Origin: Hyposmocoma kahamanoa
Taxonomy: Eukaryota > Arthropoda > Insecta > Lepidoptera > Cosmopterigidae
Assembly (NCBI RefSeq): GCF_003589595.1
Contig: NW_020653715.1
Location: 3,340,230 to 3,404,229 of the forward strand
DNA: 64,000 bases
Reading direction: 5' to 3'
Position numbers and translations under genes: made by a program. The notes beneath the pieces are model-generated. The model was not told the DNA's origin, ran no database searches, and saw only the letters and a program-made list of their open reading frames with translations. The first letter of the stretch is position 1. Each line of letters begins with the position of its first letter. Below are positions 11,801 through 25,800 of this stretch, in pieces.

Positions 11801-14800
11801 AATACAATACAATACAATACAATACAATACAATACAATANNNNNNNNNNTACAATACAATACAATACAATACAATACAATACAATACAATACAATACAAT
11901 ACAATACAATACAATATATATAATCAGTATAATATAATATAATATTAAGTATTGCCAATTTTTTTACCATTTATTCTGAGGAGCGTTAAAACATTTAATT
12001 AATTAGATTTTTTTTAAACTAAGTGCGCATTTGACCTCAGTCTCACCTGGTCAAAGTGACGAGGTCAACGATGGAGCAAGCACACCCAAATTATGCCTAT
12101 TCACTCTCGCCTAAAAAACGCCCAATTTATAGCGTTCAGAGAATAAGTCTGCAGTCTGCACTGCATAGTCATTCGCCATATAAATGTGGAAGCGTGACGC
12201 TTCGAGCGAATGCTTGGAATATCCACAACATAAGGGTGGAACCCCAGCCTATGTCTATTTCCCCGATGATGGAAAGGGGAAGTTGGAATTAAATCATGCA
12301 ATTGGTATAGCAATGTTGGGTATTTTCACGTGCATATATTCCACAGGATTGAGTCCTGAACATTTAAGTGGGAGGAAAGTGGGTGTCTTCATTGGATCCT
12401 GCTTTTCGGAGACGGAGAAAGCCTTCGTTTACAGTGCTACCCTCGGAGGCGGATTCGGCGTAACAGGGTATAGTAAAATTGATTTGTTTCTTGTGGTACA
12501 TAAATTATAGACATGTCAGATATGTATTTTGAATCACTGTGATCTGCCTTGCGGCATACAAAGTATTTGTAATTTTTTTTAAACATTCATGCAATAATTT
12601 ATAGACTGTGCTCACACAATCCAATTAATTACAAAAGCCAAAACCAGAGTCTGTCTAATTTTTAATTTTTTTAACTGCCTCCGTGGCCGAAAGGTTGCCA
12701 TGCCGGACTGCCACGCAGAGGTCTCAGGTTCGATTCTCGGGCCGGGAGAAATATTTGTATGGCCTACATTTATTTCTCTCGTGAGTTTGGGTGTAATTTG
12801 TTGTTGTCTATGTGTGTGTCCATGGCACCCGCGACACAGGTTTCCCTAGTGCGAGCCAATGTTGAGTGTGTGCGTTAAAAAAAAATTATAAAAAGAAACA
12901 ATTTGTCATTTTGTAAGACATTAGAAATCGCACTCAATTTTTGTAATACAAAATACAACAACAACAATTTCAAGTACAATAATTTACAATAATTCGGGAT
13001 CTTGGACTTTGCCAAGTCCACTGGAACATTCCCTTGTCAAAGGGAAAAACGACCGAACGAAAGGGAATTTGACATTAAATTTCAACAAAAAAACTGGTAG
13101 TGTCCTTACAAGGTACAACTATGAAAATTTCAGATGCAACCGGTCTATGTTTGCGAATCGTATTTCCTACTGGCTGAACGCCAAAGGTCCTTCGATGGCT
13201 GTGGATGCTTCTGACTGCAGCGGGCTGGCTGCTCTGGAACAAGGCTTCCAGGCCATCATGCGAGGAGAATGTGTCGCTGCTCTGGTTGGATCCAATAACG
13301 TTTGTTTGCATCCGCAACCATCTGTGCATTATGCAAGGTTTGTGCTATTGTCACCAGTTTTTGCCATTGTTTCAAGAACACTTGTGACGCATTCATATCA
13401 AGTCGTCAGGCGACCTTCGCTTGCCCGCCGAAAGCGGCAAGCTACCCGGTGTAAATAGTGAGTCGTCTGATGAGACGGTAATTTGCAGCCAAAGTCGATC
13501 GAAGCGACTGGGTGCGTTGCCTTCGGCAAGGCGAAGTGGTGTGCCAAAAGACGACTCGGTGTAAATGCGCCATTAAACTGTACCATGACCTCTGCTACTT
13601 AATGCCACTGGTGTGTTATGCTTTTCTGTGGACCTACTACGACTATGTGAATTGTAATAGTATGCTTATATTTAAAATTAAATTATTGTTTATGTCAACT
13701 TGAGGTTTACTTGGTAGAAGACTTGGTTACTCGAAGTTAGTCGTTGTACATACTTTTGGTGTATCGTCCTGTATTGTTAATGGAGGCTGTCAGTGCAAAA
13801 GTGGTGTAACCCACATTTCATTTTTGTACTACAATATTACTTTAAATGACAAGTACATCATTATTTTATATTTCGATGCTTTTTTAATAATTAAATATAG
13901 TTAATGAATGAAAATAGCATTCGATAACAAATAACTGCTTCCGTGGCCGAACGGTTACCATGACTGCCATGCAGAGGTTCCAGGTTCGATTCCCGGGTCG
14001 GGAGAAATATTTGTTTGAAATGTTTGCAGTTGTATGGCCTACATTCATTTCTCTCGTGAGTTTGGGTGTAATTTGTGGCTGTCTATGTGTGTGTCCATGG
14101 CACCCGCGGCACAAGGTTTCCCTAGTGCGGGGCTATGTTGAGTGTGTAGGTTATTATTCTTATTATTAATGGGGTACACCAGTTTTGCGCTGATAGTCTC
14201 AGTTCACTGTTACCGTTTGCTTTTGCAATAACGTATATTTCTTTATTTGTGTTTTATATATTTCTTCATATGTCTATAGTAATTTGAAATGAATGGAGTG
14301 TTGTTTCAGAATCGTAAAGATGAGCAAAGACGGCAAAACTAAGTCGTTCGACCAAAATGCGGACGGCTGTGCAAAATCTGATGCGGTGAACATGCTGCTC
14401 CTACAGAAAGCTAAGGACGCTAAAAGGTATTTAATCGTAAATCCAGCACTATCCAGATCATCATCACCATCATCAACCCTTTTGTACGTCCCGCTGCTGG
14501 GCACGGATCTCCACTCAGGCGAGGGTTAATGCCATAGTCCGCCACTCTGGCCCAATGCTGGTTGGTGCATCACACGTTTTCCGAGTGCTGTGAACCTTCT
14601 GCGACATGCAGGTTTCATTACGATGTTTTCCTTCACCGAAAAGCTCATGGGAAACGCAAATTAAATTTCGCACGTGAATTCCGAGAAACTAGAGGTGCCC
14701 ATATTTGAACCCACGGCCTCTGTTTGAGAGGCGGCCGGTCAAACCATTAGGCTACCCACGGCTACCGTCGAGGTGAAATTTATGAATTTTATTGGAATTA

Positions 14801-16889
14801 TACAACTTATAATTATTAATACAAAGATCGAACACTACGAAAAACATCCTGCGATCCGGCGTGACTCGATCCGGCGCCTGCCAACAAATCAATAAAAAAC
14901 TGAAAAAGTTACAATTATTTAAGCGACAGCTCTAGTCAGCTGGTGGTAGGTGTAAAGGTACCTGGCTAAGTGAAGAAATAGATTTCTCACAGATGGCGCT
15001 ACGGCAAAAAAATCGTTAAAAAAACCAAAAACAAAGATCTGCAACAAGCACATACAAAAATTCCTAAGGTCCACACGTTTGCTGGAAGACGGTGGTTTGA
15101 ATCGAAATGATTTTTTGTTTGGAGTAATTTCACAAAAATAATTGAATATCATGGTGGTCAGACGTGACTAAATAAGAAACTAAAAAAATTGCAATTATAA
15201 AAGTTATTTATTTATTTAGTGTAATAATTTATCTAAACAAGGCTAAGCGCGGTAAGAATATAAATTATGAGAATGTGTTTATTACCTACGTAATTTTTTT
15301 AGGATTTATGCAGAGGTGGTCCACGTGAAAAGCGAGTTCACAGAGTTGCTGGAAACAGAGGCAGGCCCTAAATTTGGGTTCTACAGAGATTCTCAAGTTG
15401 CTGCCCGATTCATTAACGATTTTTATAAAGAAGCTGGAGTGCCTCCACACGCAGTCGAATATGTAGAAGCTTTCGGTGCAGGTCGGTTATAGAATAAATA
15501 CTTTTAGATTGTTTCGTTTATATATAAATATTATATAATACATTGTCGTATAAGAGAATTTAGCATTAAATTGCGTACAATTTGTTTCTTACTTATTTTG
15601 ACACCATGTGGATATCTTTGCCATGAAAACATTTTTAAGGATATAAGCATAATCTTTACCACGTTACTTCATTACAGCCGTCTCAGAGGCTGATAAAGAA
15701 GAGCTGGAGGCGATTGAGACCGTGTTTTGCAAAGAGCGCCGTGAACCCCTCTTAGTCGGCAGTGTTATGTCCAACATCGGTTACACAGAGGCGGCTTCTG
15801 GCATTTCTGCGGTTACTAAGGTAGGTAAAAATTTGCAATGACCGACCGATAATCTGCACCTGCATCGCCATGGGGATGTATACATAATATAGATTTCTAA
15901 TGTAATGTCAGTTATCACTCATCAGTGGTCAGTGTTCAGGATTATGGGTGTTAAATAAGGAAGTCTCGAATGAGATAAAAATTTTTCAGTAGGTACGACC
16001 CATTTCGGAAACCGACTAGCAACAACAATAGATAACAAGTAGCAGTAAAGCTCCTTGTAAAAGAGTTCATCCAAGGAAGTACACCCACCTTACCTATTTG
16101 CCAAGCAGTAGAATAAAGGTTTTCATGCTCATGGGACTTGTCAACTTATATGACGCGCGCAGTGGCAGTGCTCTTTGCGATTTAAAGCTCGAGTGACACT
16201 GCAGCTACTGTGGACAGGCAGGTCGCTTACCACTACACGCACGACTTGTTCGTCCCGTCACTAGGTATTATAAAAAAGCTTTATTAAATTGCTTCTAGTT
16301 AGGTAAGTGACCTGAGAATTAATTTCGTTACTCTGGTACTCGTAGTACTGGGAATTCACTACCTACCACCCCGCAAAAAATGGCAGTTTTGTTTGAGAAA
16401 TCGGTCATGTGTGTTTTCAGCCTAATTACTCTAGTCTTTGTTCTTTCTCGCTTATTGTACCCAATAACATTGAAATATGAGAGTTCAGGTAATTATTAAT
16501 TGTCATGTTGTCGTTGTTACATTTATGTCGAAGACAGTAGGAACCTTATCGAATATCCTGACTTGGGCCAATACGGCGAGCATTGTGACGTTCGTATGGG
16601 CTACAAGTAAACTTTTGAACTTTCATCTGCTTTATCAGGTGATACTAGGCTATCAAAGAGGCAAGTTGGCCGCCAACATGCACTGCACAACTCCTCGTCA
16701 AGACATCCAGGCTATCCGCGACGGGCGTATGAAAGTCGTCACCGAGAACACTCCATTCAATCCTATGGCTTACGTAGCTGTCAACAGCAATGCGGTCACT
16801 GGAATTAACGCCCACGCTCTGCTTAAGGGATACTGTAAGCCTAAGGTACAATACCTTTTTGAACCTTCTGAAACTGAGGAAAATAAAAG
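8859..16889 (+). CDS. FAS gene 1, KS (ketoacyl synthase) domain exons 1-8, active site lost
   Basis: Exons 1-8 encode residues 1 to about 447. The start Met is followed by an acidic stretch and the conserved KS opening [15 protein letters not shown]. The block [13 protein letters not shown] aligns without gaps to the usual GPS...DTACSSS segment, putting Asp176 where the acyl-accepting Cys should be, with Cys177 next to it. The histidine loop VEAHGTGT reads VEAFGAAV (Phe313 for His). The GSVKSNxGH segment reads GSVMSNIGY (Met346 for Lys, Tyr351 for the second His). In active type I FAS this domain condenses malonyl and acyl groups; as read, it should not. The fold-supporting sequence around these sites is well preserved. 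Confidence 0.85.
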
Positions 16890-19800
16890 GTATTTAATTA
16901 TCTGTGGTATACATAGCATGGTTATTGGCTGTATACAGGAATAAAACTGCGATTATTATATATACTTCATTAGGTTCTTTTACTGATTCGACATTTTTTG
17001 TACAATGTAGTTGAGCTTTAAATTGTTGAGTTGCTATTTTGTCAATAAACTCGAATATATTCAAATTTAAAGGACGATATTCTCAACAGGACCGGAATAG
17101 TTACAAGTGTAACTTTCCGCGCCTAGTGACGATTTCAGCAAGACAAGACATAAATATCCAAAACATCCTCAATGACTTGAAGAGCAAACCGATCGATCCT
17201 GAAGAAATTGCCCTGTTCCACAATATACACAAGTATAGGATCCCTGGTCATTTAGGCAGAGGCTACATTATTCTAGGTATGAAGCACATTGCAATATTTT
17301 ATAGAATTGGTCTTCGCTATCATTGGTCTCAATTTAAGGTTCTAGCGAGTTTCACTTAGAGGGAACTATTTGGCAATAACCCAGAGGATTATCGAAAACA
17401 AATTGTGGAATGAAAACTTTAACCACAAGTTCTATTGGGCATTCTGAACTACTTTTTCTATGATCAACTCATAAGGAAATTTTTTTCTCCGCCAATTATA
17501 TTTTTATAATTTTTTGTTTTTGATGATTTTTTTGTACAGCAAACTTTAGGACACTTTGTCAGTGAAAAATAAAGTAAGGTACCAAACTTATTACGCCTTT
17601 TAAATTACAGACACCGATGAGGAACAGAAGACAGTGTGTCTTGGAGAAACGGCGGCGTACTATGACGATACCAAGCGCCCGCTCTGGTTCGTGTACAGCG
17701 GAATGGGCTCACAGTGGGCAGGCATGGGAGTGCACCTTATGCGTATTCCCATCTTCGCCGCCGCTATTGAGCGGTACGTAAAATCCTCACTTTAGGCAAC
17801 GTGTTTTCAAGATCGAAGTATTTCGCTCAATTTTATAAGTTCTATGGCGGTTCGTAGTTGATCATACTTAAAATTACCATTAAATTATTTTCAGCTGTCG
17901 TATTGCCCTAGAGCCAAAAGGTATCGACATCGTGCACATAATCACGTCCCCGGACAAGACGATTTTCGACAATATCCTGAACTCTTTCGTTGGCATCGCT
18001 GCCATACAGATCGGTCTGACAGATGTGCTCAAATCTATTGGGCTTGAACCAGATAATGTCATAGGTGTGTAAACTATTTATATTTTTCGAGTAAAACAAT
18101 AACTCAGTTCCAAAAGTGGCAACTGTCCGCTGGAAGCATAGACGAAGTGCAGATTCTCAATGCATTCTAGACAGGCGAGGATATTTAATCACATTAATTC
18201 TAAACAGTTTGAAAGGAGAAAAGAAAAAAGTCTTTTTTGTTACTTTGGTTTAAATGTCACAAAATTACAATAATAAAAGCATAGGTTTTACACTGGTTTT
18301 CAAAGAAGCCGGACTTTGATATTGGTATTGTATAGTTTTTCATGAAATCTGGGAATTTGGAAATATTCTGAAAGTTGGCGAATGTTAACAGGTCATAGCG
18401 TAGGCGAGCTGGGTTGCGCATACGCCGACGGTTGCTTCACTGCTGAGGAGATGATCCTTTCTGCGTACAGTCGTGGGCTGGTTTCAATTCAAACGCCCTT
18501 TATTCACGGCTCTATGGCTGCTGTGGGATTGGGATATGAGAAGGTAAACTACTGACTGATGTAGTTAATTCTTCAATTAATCAATGTTTGAAAATGGAAC
18601 GGTTTGCATAAGTCCATATATGGACGAGTTGATGACTGTGAATTGAAACTTACTTTATTTTAAAGAAAATTCTAAATCAATCCATAAAATTTGACAGGTG
18701 TTAGAAATGATTCCACCGGAAATCGAAGTGGCATGTCACAATAGTTCCGAGTCAAGCACCATATCAGGGCCGTCTGATATAATGAAGGAATTCGTTGCCA
18801 AGTTGACAGCGGAGGGCATCTTCGCCAAAGAGGTGCCGTGCTCCAATATCGCTTACCACTCGCGATACATTGCTGAAGCTGGTAAGCTTCTTTTCCTTTA
18901 AATGTTGTTGCTCATATTTTACCAGGTAATTAATGATAACTTTGAAATATGTATATAATTATGCTTCGAATAATAAAAAATCATTTTTTGTGATCAAGGG
19001 GTAATTGCTTCCAGTCCCAATTGACACCTTCCGGTACTATAAGTATCGCTCTTAACATACCTGCCTAGTTATCAACTTTTGTTGCTAAGTCAAAGTTTCA
19101 ATTTTAGCTATTTATGTCTCAGCTGTCTTGCCTGTATTGAACCGAGTATTTTAATGTTTTAGGTCCTGGTCTGCTGAAGTATTTGAGTGAAGTAATCAAG
19201 GATCCAAAAGAGCGCAGTGAGCGATGGGTGTCAACGTCAGTACCCCATGAAAAGTGGGGAGAGCCTATTGCCAAATATTCTTCTGCAGAATACCACACAA
19301 ATAACCTACTGGTATAATTTAGATACCTATATTATAATTTTTGTCACCAGATATTGCTTTGCTGAGATAATGACACATATATTAGAAATTGAACTTGTAT
19401 CCACTGAATGTATATAGTATAATAAAATTCAATTCAGAACCCAGTACTGTTCGAAGAGACTGCTCAATTGATACCAGCGAATGCGGTCCTCGTAGAAATT
19501 GCTCCTCACGGTTTGTTGCAAGCTATCTTGAAGCGATCGATGCCCAGCTGCAACAATATCCCTCTCACCAGACGAGGGCATCCCGACAACGCGTTAATGG
19601 TTCTTGATGCTATTGGCAAGTGAGTTTGAAGTGTGATACTAGCATATCATTTCGTCGATGGTGATACTGTATATACGATTAATTACTAACTTCTTTGCAG
19701 ACTATTTGTCCACGGATACAACCTGGATATCGCCGCTCTGTATCCAGCAATACAGTTCCCCGTCTCCACAAACACACCGATGCTGTCTCATTTTGTTGAA

Positions 19801-22800
19801 TGGGCTCACACCGAGAAATGGTACCTTTTGCTTTGGATATTACTCGTAAAGCATAAAATATTTCAATGATAAAGCTGCTGGCGAATTCATAGCAAACAAC
19901 ATTGGAACTAAAACTTGATATTACAGGAATGTGCCACTCTTCGATAAGGGTACGATGAAAAAATATCCAATATGCAATTTCGTGCCATCGATCTTCGACG
20001 TTGAATACAACTATTTACAAGGACACGTGTTAAGAGGTAACCTAATTTTTTTCATAATTATTGTTGAAGATACATTTTATTTACGAAAATTCCAGGTCGT
20101 AAAATTTCAATTAGCTGATGTCACTAAAACTAAACGTTTGCGTTGCATAGTCTTGCGGTGAGGCGATTGATTTGTAATTGTTGTAATTATACATAATTTC
20201 ATTAATTGAATTTATTCTGTATCGATTTCTTTGTAATCGACGTTTCCTACGCCGACGAGAGTCGATCTTTGACGGCGCCGAAATTTCTTGTTTGCGAAAT
20301 ATTGTTTAGTCCTATGAATCTTATCAGTTGGAAGTATTTTTTGTTTTAAAAAATGAAAAATACTCGTACTATATTGGTTGTATACAAAATTAACCGGAGT
20401 GTTTTCTTTATAGTATTGTAAATATTTGTATAAGAATCTCTTCTTTCATTATTTCAATTCGAGACGAGACTTGTCCACAGTGAAATCAAAGGTAATTTGC
20501 TTAGAGGTTGGATTGGTTTCCATAGTCTAAGGTAATTTGTTACTAGACAGTTACGATTTTTAAATTTTTTGACTAATGCTTTGTTGTCAGGAGTAGAATT
20601 TATCGCTCCATTTTCTTTTATGTATATTCAGCGAGTTTGAAGTAATGAAGATTTATACTCGATGTGAAGTGAAGATTACTATAAAATGATACTGTGCCCT
20701 GGAGCAACCGATGGCAGCATACAGCGCACATAATATTGTAGCAGTAGAGCTCTTTGTGAATGAGTTCGTCCAGAAAAGTATTGCTACCATACCCATTTCT
20801 GCCGGTAAACAGTAATGTGAGCCTTACAGCGTTCCGGTTTTGAAGGGTAAGGGTAAGCACATGAGACTTGTTAACTTATGTTTGTGGGTGATGCGCGCAG
20901 TGGCAGTGCCCCTGAGATCTTTGCGAATTAAAGCGCTGAGGATCACTGCAACTGGTATGGGTAGTCATGTCGCTTACCACCATGCGAATGACTTGGTCGG
21001 CCGCTTGGTATTATTAAAAAAAACACAGATGCTAGTTATTGGGAGCTGTTTGTCGACGTCTCCTAGAAGATCAACCGTTTCTGGAGTACTTTAGCGCTAC
21101 GACTTCAAAGTAGTAGATTGTTTCGTGGATCCAGTAGACTTTAAGACGAATGTCAAAAACGTGCAGTGAATTATATATGGTGGCCGCAGTGGAGGTGAAG
21201 TAAAAACGGGAAAATATATAGATAATAGTTATATTCAACTTCCACAATAGATTTCTTAACTAAAGGAATTTAAAGTACGTGCGAAGTAAGGGGCGTTGGG
21301 CCTAAAGTGCTTTATACAAAAGAGAATAAATGCACGGGACGCTTGTTTCTGCTGCGAGCGAGTGACTAGCGCTCTCTTGACGCGAAGGCACATTATGCCG
21401 CAGAGTGGAGCATTCCATGTACTTACGGCTTCAGGTTCGGCTTTTTGAGCCGTATCTGTAAATATGTGCTGGTTGTGCATATGCGCTGTGTGCAGTGAAT
21501 TGGTATATAATTCTACTCACAGACCACATAAATACTAGTACCGTGGTTCTACTCATACTATAACCATAACTTAAAGATTTTGATTGGGTTGAGCTTAACA
21601 CGTGAAAACGACGTAACACGATTTTAAAATTTAACAAAATTAAACTGACAGCCTCTTGAATAAGAGTTATATTACAATATTTCAATATTTTTTTCATCCT
21701 GGTTCAGCCATTCACCAACAGGTGGTGTTTTAGTAAAAATACTACTAGTATATAATAGCTAACTATTACACGTTAGATGGCGCTGAAACTCATTTTTCGT
21801 TACACTAAGAACTCGCGGAGCGGTTTTCACCCGCGTCTGCCGAATCTGTAGAATGTAACAGTTAAGTATGTAAAATTAGTAGCACATTTCACGGCGCGTT
21901 TTACGCCTGTAGTGGTGACGGTTGCTCGCGGTTGCCGCGGCGGGGTACTAGTAGAACCGCGCAGGACGCGATGACCTGCGCGCTTGGCGGCCGTGTCGTC
22001 GCCCGCACACTTTGGCGGTCGGTTCAGGCGCAATGTGGTGCAGGCGCAAGCAGGGTAAGTTCTCTATTAACCGCGCGACTTGCAATTAACTTCCACTAAC
22101 TTCGCGGTCCGTTCCGCTATCGCAACGGTTTCGTACCCGCAAACGCAGCAGCTACGTGCCCGCACAAACTTGAAGGGTCGTAAGTATTGAAATAAAACCG
22201 CTGTCTAGAAGCACCGGCGGGCGCGGATGGAAACCGCTCAGTGAATTGTTAACCTAAAACTGACGCTACTCAACAAGGGATGTGGTCCTACCTAATCGAT
22301 AGTTGGAATCCATGTGGCTGTTTTTAATATTAAAAAAATATTCCATTTTTCATACTATATCTACACTGGTACTGGTTTATTATTAAATTAATATAAATTA
22401 TTATTATTTTCTTAATGGCGGCCACTAGGCTTGGATCAGTGTCAGTTTTATAAGAATAATATAAAAAATATGGCGATCGTCGCCAGTGTCAATTTTCCAT
22501 TATACGTTACCTCGGGTTGGTGAAGCTGTCACTGTCAAGAGTAAACTCGAACCATCAATGAATTTAATAAATTAAATTGTTGTTTTTTTTATGAAGGATT
22601 TATGTAATTTTCTATAATTGTTTCTAATTTATTTTGCATACACATTTAAAATAAAGCCGATTCTATTTTATTTATTTTTTAAATGCATTTGCTATGGAAA
22701 TTGAAACAAAGTCAGAAATAGTAATAAGAAAACCAATCTTTCGATTTTCCTGCAGCTTCAATCCAACCTTCTTTTATTTTAAACTTATAGGAAAAACTTA

Positions 22801-25800
22801 AAAATTAAAAATACTCTACGTTTAATCTACGAGTATAATGGAATTTAAATATCTAAAACACATAAATTTTTCTTCAAGCGACAGCAACATCCAAATTGAT
22901 ATGAAATTGAAACGGTTCCCCGTAATATGAGTTGTGTTAAAGTTACTCGAAATGAAATGTTTAATAATAGTAATAAAATAAAAGAAATCAATTTAACGTG
23001 AATGCTTTTCGCTTCGATATTTTAAGGACTTTAATTACAAAAGTCATACTAAGAAATTGAAACATTTCAGTAAAAATTTATTGTCGATAAACATCAGTCT
23101 TCGTAAATGAACATCACTATATTTGAATCTAGAAATTTTCCATGGAGACAAAAAGAAAACATTGAATAATAATAGAAATAGTAACTAAAAATGCAAATAG
23201 CCTATGGAATGTTATCTCACTGGTTTTAAAATTTTTGTTTTCACTCCAATTTTTACAAGGTATATCGCTACAACTTGGCATTTTCATATTTTACGTGAGA
23301 TCTTGTATGTACAACGATCGCCATGTCACTGTGGCGATGTTTGTAGGCGTGTCACCTCGATATGGTCATTTTGACCATAACGAGGCGATGTGAACCACGC
23401 CCCCATACCATATCTCCCCTTTTTTCTATATCTATGGTTCTAGTAGACACATAATGAACGGTGAATTATAACAAGTGTATAACGAGCGCAACGAGCAGCG
23501 CGCAAGGAACTATTGCATTTTTGTCGAGAATGAATACGTACTTATAAACAACTATAATCCAAAAACAATTGTGTGCACACACAGAATTGTATATATCACA
23601 ACGGGGCATATCCCCTACTTATTGCACTACTTATCTACTACTGTATTAAAATTCTATGTAAATACAATGTGTACAATGTGTATGTACAATGTGTATGTAC
23701 ACGTCTACATAAAATCCTGACTTGGCAACAAAATTGATACAGTTACGTATTTAATAAATATTTGGCTTAATATCTACCTAAGTAACTGCAACTAAAAGGA
23801 TTCAAAATGTCGTAAATTGACAGCATTTCGTTTTCGGGAACGATCCTGCGATTCCTATGAAAGAAGAAGTTATGATAGTTGACATGTCCAAGTCCATGAA
23901 TAATTTTTTTTTTAAAGAATGAAATTAAAAATGTGTAAGGTTTGCAATAGTGATGTATCAAAAATTATGAAGAAATTCATTAATTTAAAATCTAACTGAA
24001 TGTGTTTCAAGTTTGTAGTCATTAATTTTTGACTGAAATTTGCATTTTGGGCTACACCTTTCTGTAATAGAAAATCTTTTGATATTTATACTTTGTATTT
24101 ATACTTTGTATACATAGCAAAAGACGAAATATGAAAATGAAAAGGTTTATGTCAGTGATAACGCTACAATAATATAAATTGATATTTTCCAGGCAAGAAC
24201 CTGTTACCGTTTGCGGCGGTAATAGAAGCGGTATGGGACACGTACGCAATGATTCAGGGCTCACCACGGCGACAGTTACAGGTCGAACTCCGCGATGTGT
24301 GCCTGTTTGTGCAGCCGCCGCTGCATATCAAGCAAGTGACGCGCTTGCGCGTCGTTTATTTCCGCGGCAGCGGCAAATTTGAGGTAAACACTAGCACTGT
24401 CACAACATTGTAAATCCTACGTTAACAAATGTCATATCTTGTCTATCTCGAGAAGCTACTGTAAGTTGCTGGAGTGTAAATAAATAACCTGTAGACGCCA
24501 ATGATAAAGCGACAGTATCTGGAAAAATATAGAGATACAGCTGAAATCGTCAACTATTGTAGTTGGCTCGAGATTTTTATAACGTTCGTTTCAGTCTGTC
24601 TTTTAAGGTACAGATTTGCAAGGCCATTTACGTCGTAATTTCAGGTACACAATGAAATGGGCGTTGTAGCGTCGGGCTTTCTCGCCAATGCTGTTCACGT
24701 TGATGTGAGACACTTCGAAAGCGCATTTGAGTCGAAAGAAACGATGGATCTTGTGTCTGACGACCTGTATCACCTCTTTCACGAGAGGGATTACCAATAT
24801 GAGTAAGATAATACAAATGTACGTACTATATATTTTTGTAAAAATATTATTTATTTTTTGAAACAAATGACCTTTTCAGAGGTGAATTCCGCTCTATTCA
24901 CAAAGCAAATTCGTCGTTTACTGAAGCTCAAATAATCTGGAAAAACAATTGGGTAACTTTATTGGATGGAATGCTACAGTTGGATAATTTGAGGCAATCG
25001 CACTCTTCTTTCTCTACACCCAATAAAATTAGGAGGATTGTGATCGACAATAATAGGATGACAGACGACAATATAATAAAGGAACACGATAAAAAATTGC
25101 TACTAGCTCAAGTTTTCGAGGAATATGATTACATGAGGTAACTTTCTTAAATATACACTAAAAGTTTTGTTTAGTCTACAAAGTTCATCTTTTTATACTA
25201 AGTTATAAATTCCAGATGCGGTGGCATTTTATTAGAAAGTATTAGGTACCAAGAAACATCGATTACGGATGAAATTTCAGCCAATCTGAAGATCGTAAAA
25301 TTTGTTCCCCACTTTGATGCTAATATCGATGTAAGTATAATCAAATATGTTCTTGAAACATATTAAATGTACATATGACAATATACGGTCAATATACGGT
25401 ATTTTTTGATGTAAGTCTAATCAAATATGCTCCTGAAGCATATAAACTGTACATACTAACCCATCAATATGCGGTATTTTTTTATGGAATGACGATAGAA
25501 GACTAAAAAATCATACTTATCTTATCTATTTATACTTTTCAGACTGCCGTCACCTGGAAAGTTTACTTGCAAATAGTATCCGAAAATATTAACAAGGATA
25601 CTATTAATGTCGTGAGCATTACAAATCAAACGAAGGATACATTTTGTGACCTAAAAGTTGGCCTCCATAGCATTGCTGGAGTAAGTTTTAACTATAGCGA
25701 AATAAATACGGACAAGATGTTGACACTGAAGGAAAATTTTCTTTCTGAAATTGATTTGGTCCTGGTTCAGAACCTATCGTTGGATGAACACGTAAGCTTT

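Noticed and set aside
11711..11915. CRISPR-like array
   Set aside because: Units of 5 bp without spacers; a eukaryotic microsatellite.
11660..11970. Long ORFs with Tyr-Cys-Ile-Val-Leu repeats on both strands
   Set aside because: They are translations of the pentanucleotide microsatellite.
17090..17130. Exon 9 starting at the CAG acceptor at 17089
   Set aside because: In phase with exon 8 it reaches a TAG within 12 codons; the acceptor at 17100 keeps the frame and the expected PRLVTISAR reading.
21827..22033. Arg/Thr-rich minus-strand ORF in the 1.9-kb element
   Set aside because: Partly open in both copies, but it has no known motif, differs in length between copies, and follows from the GC-rich composition.
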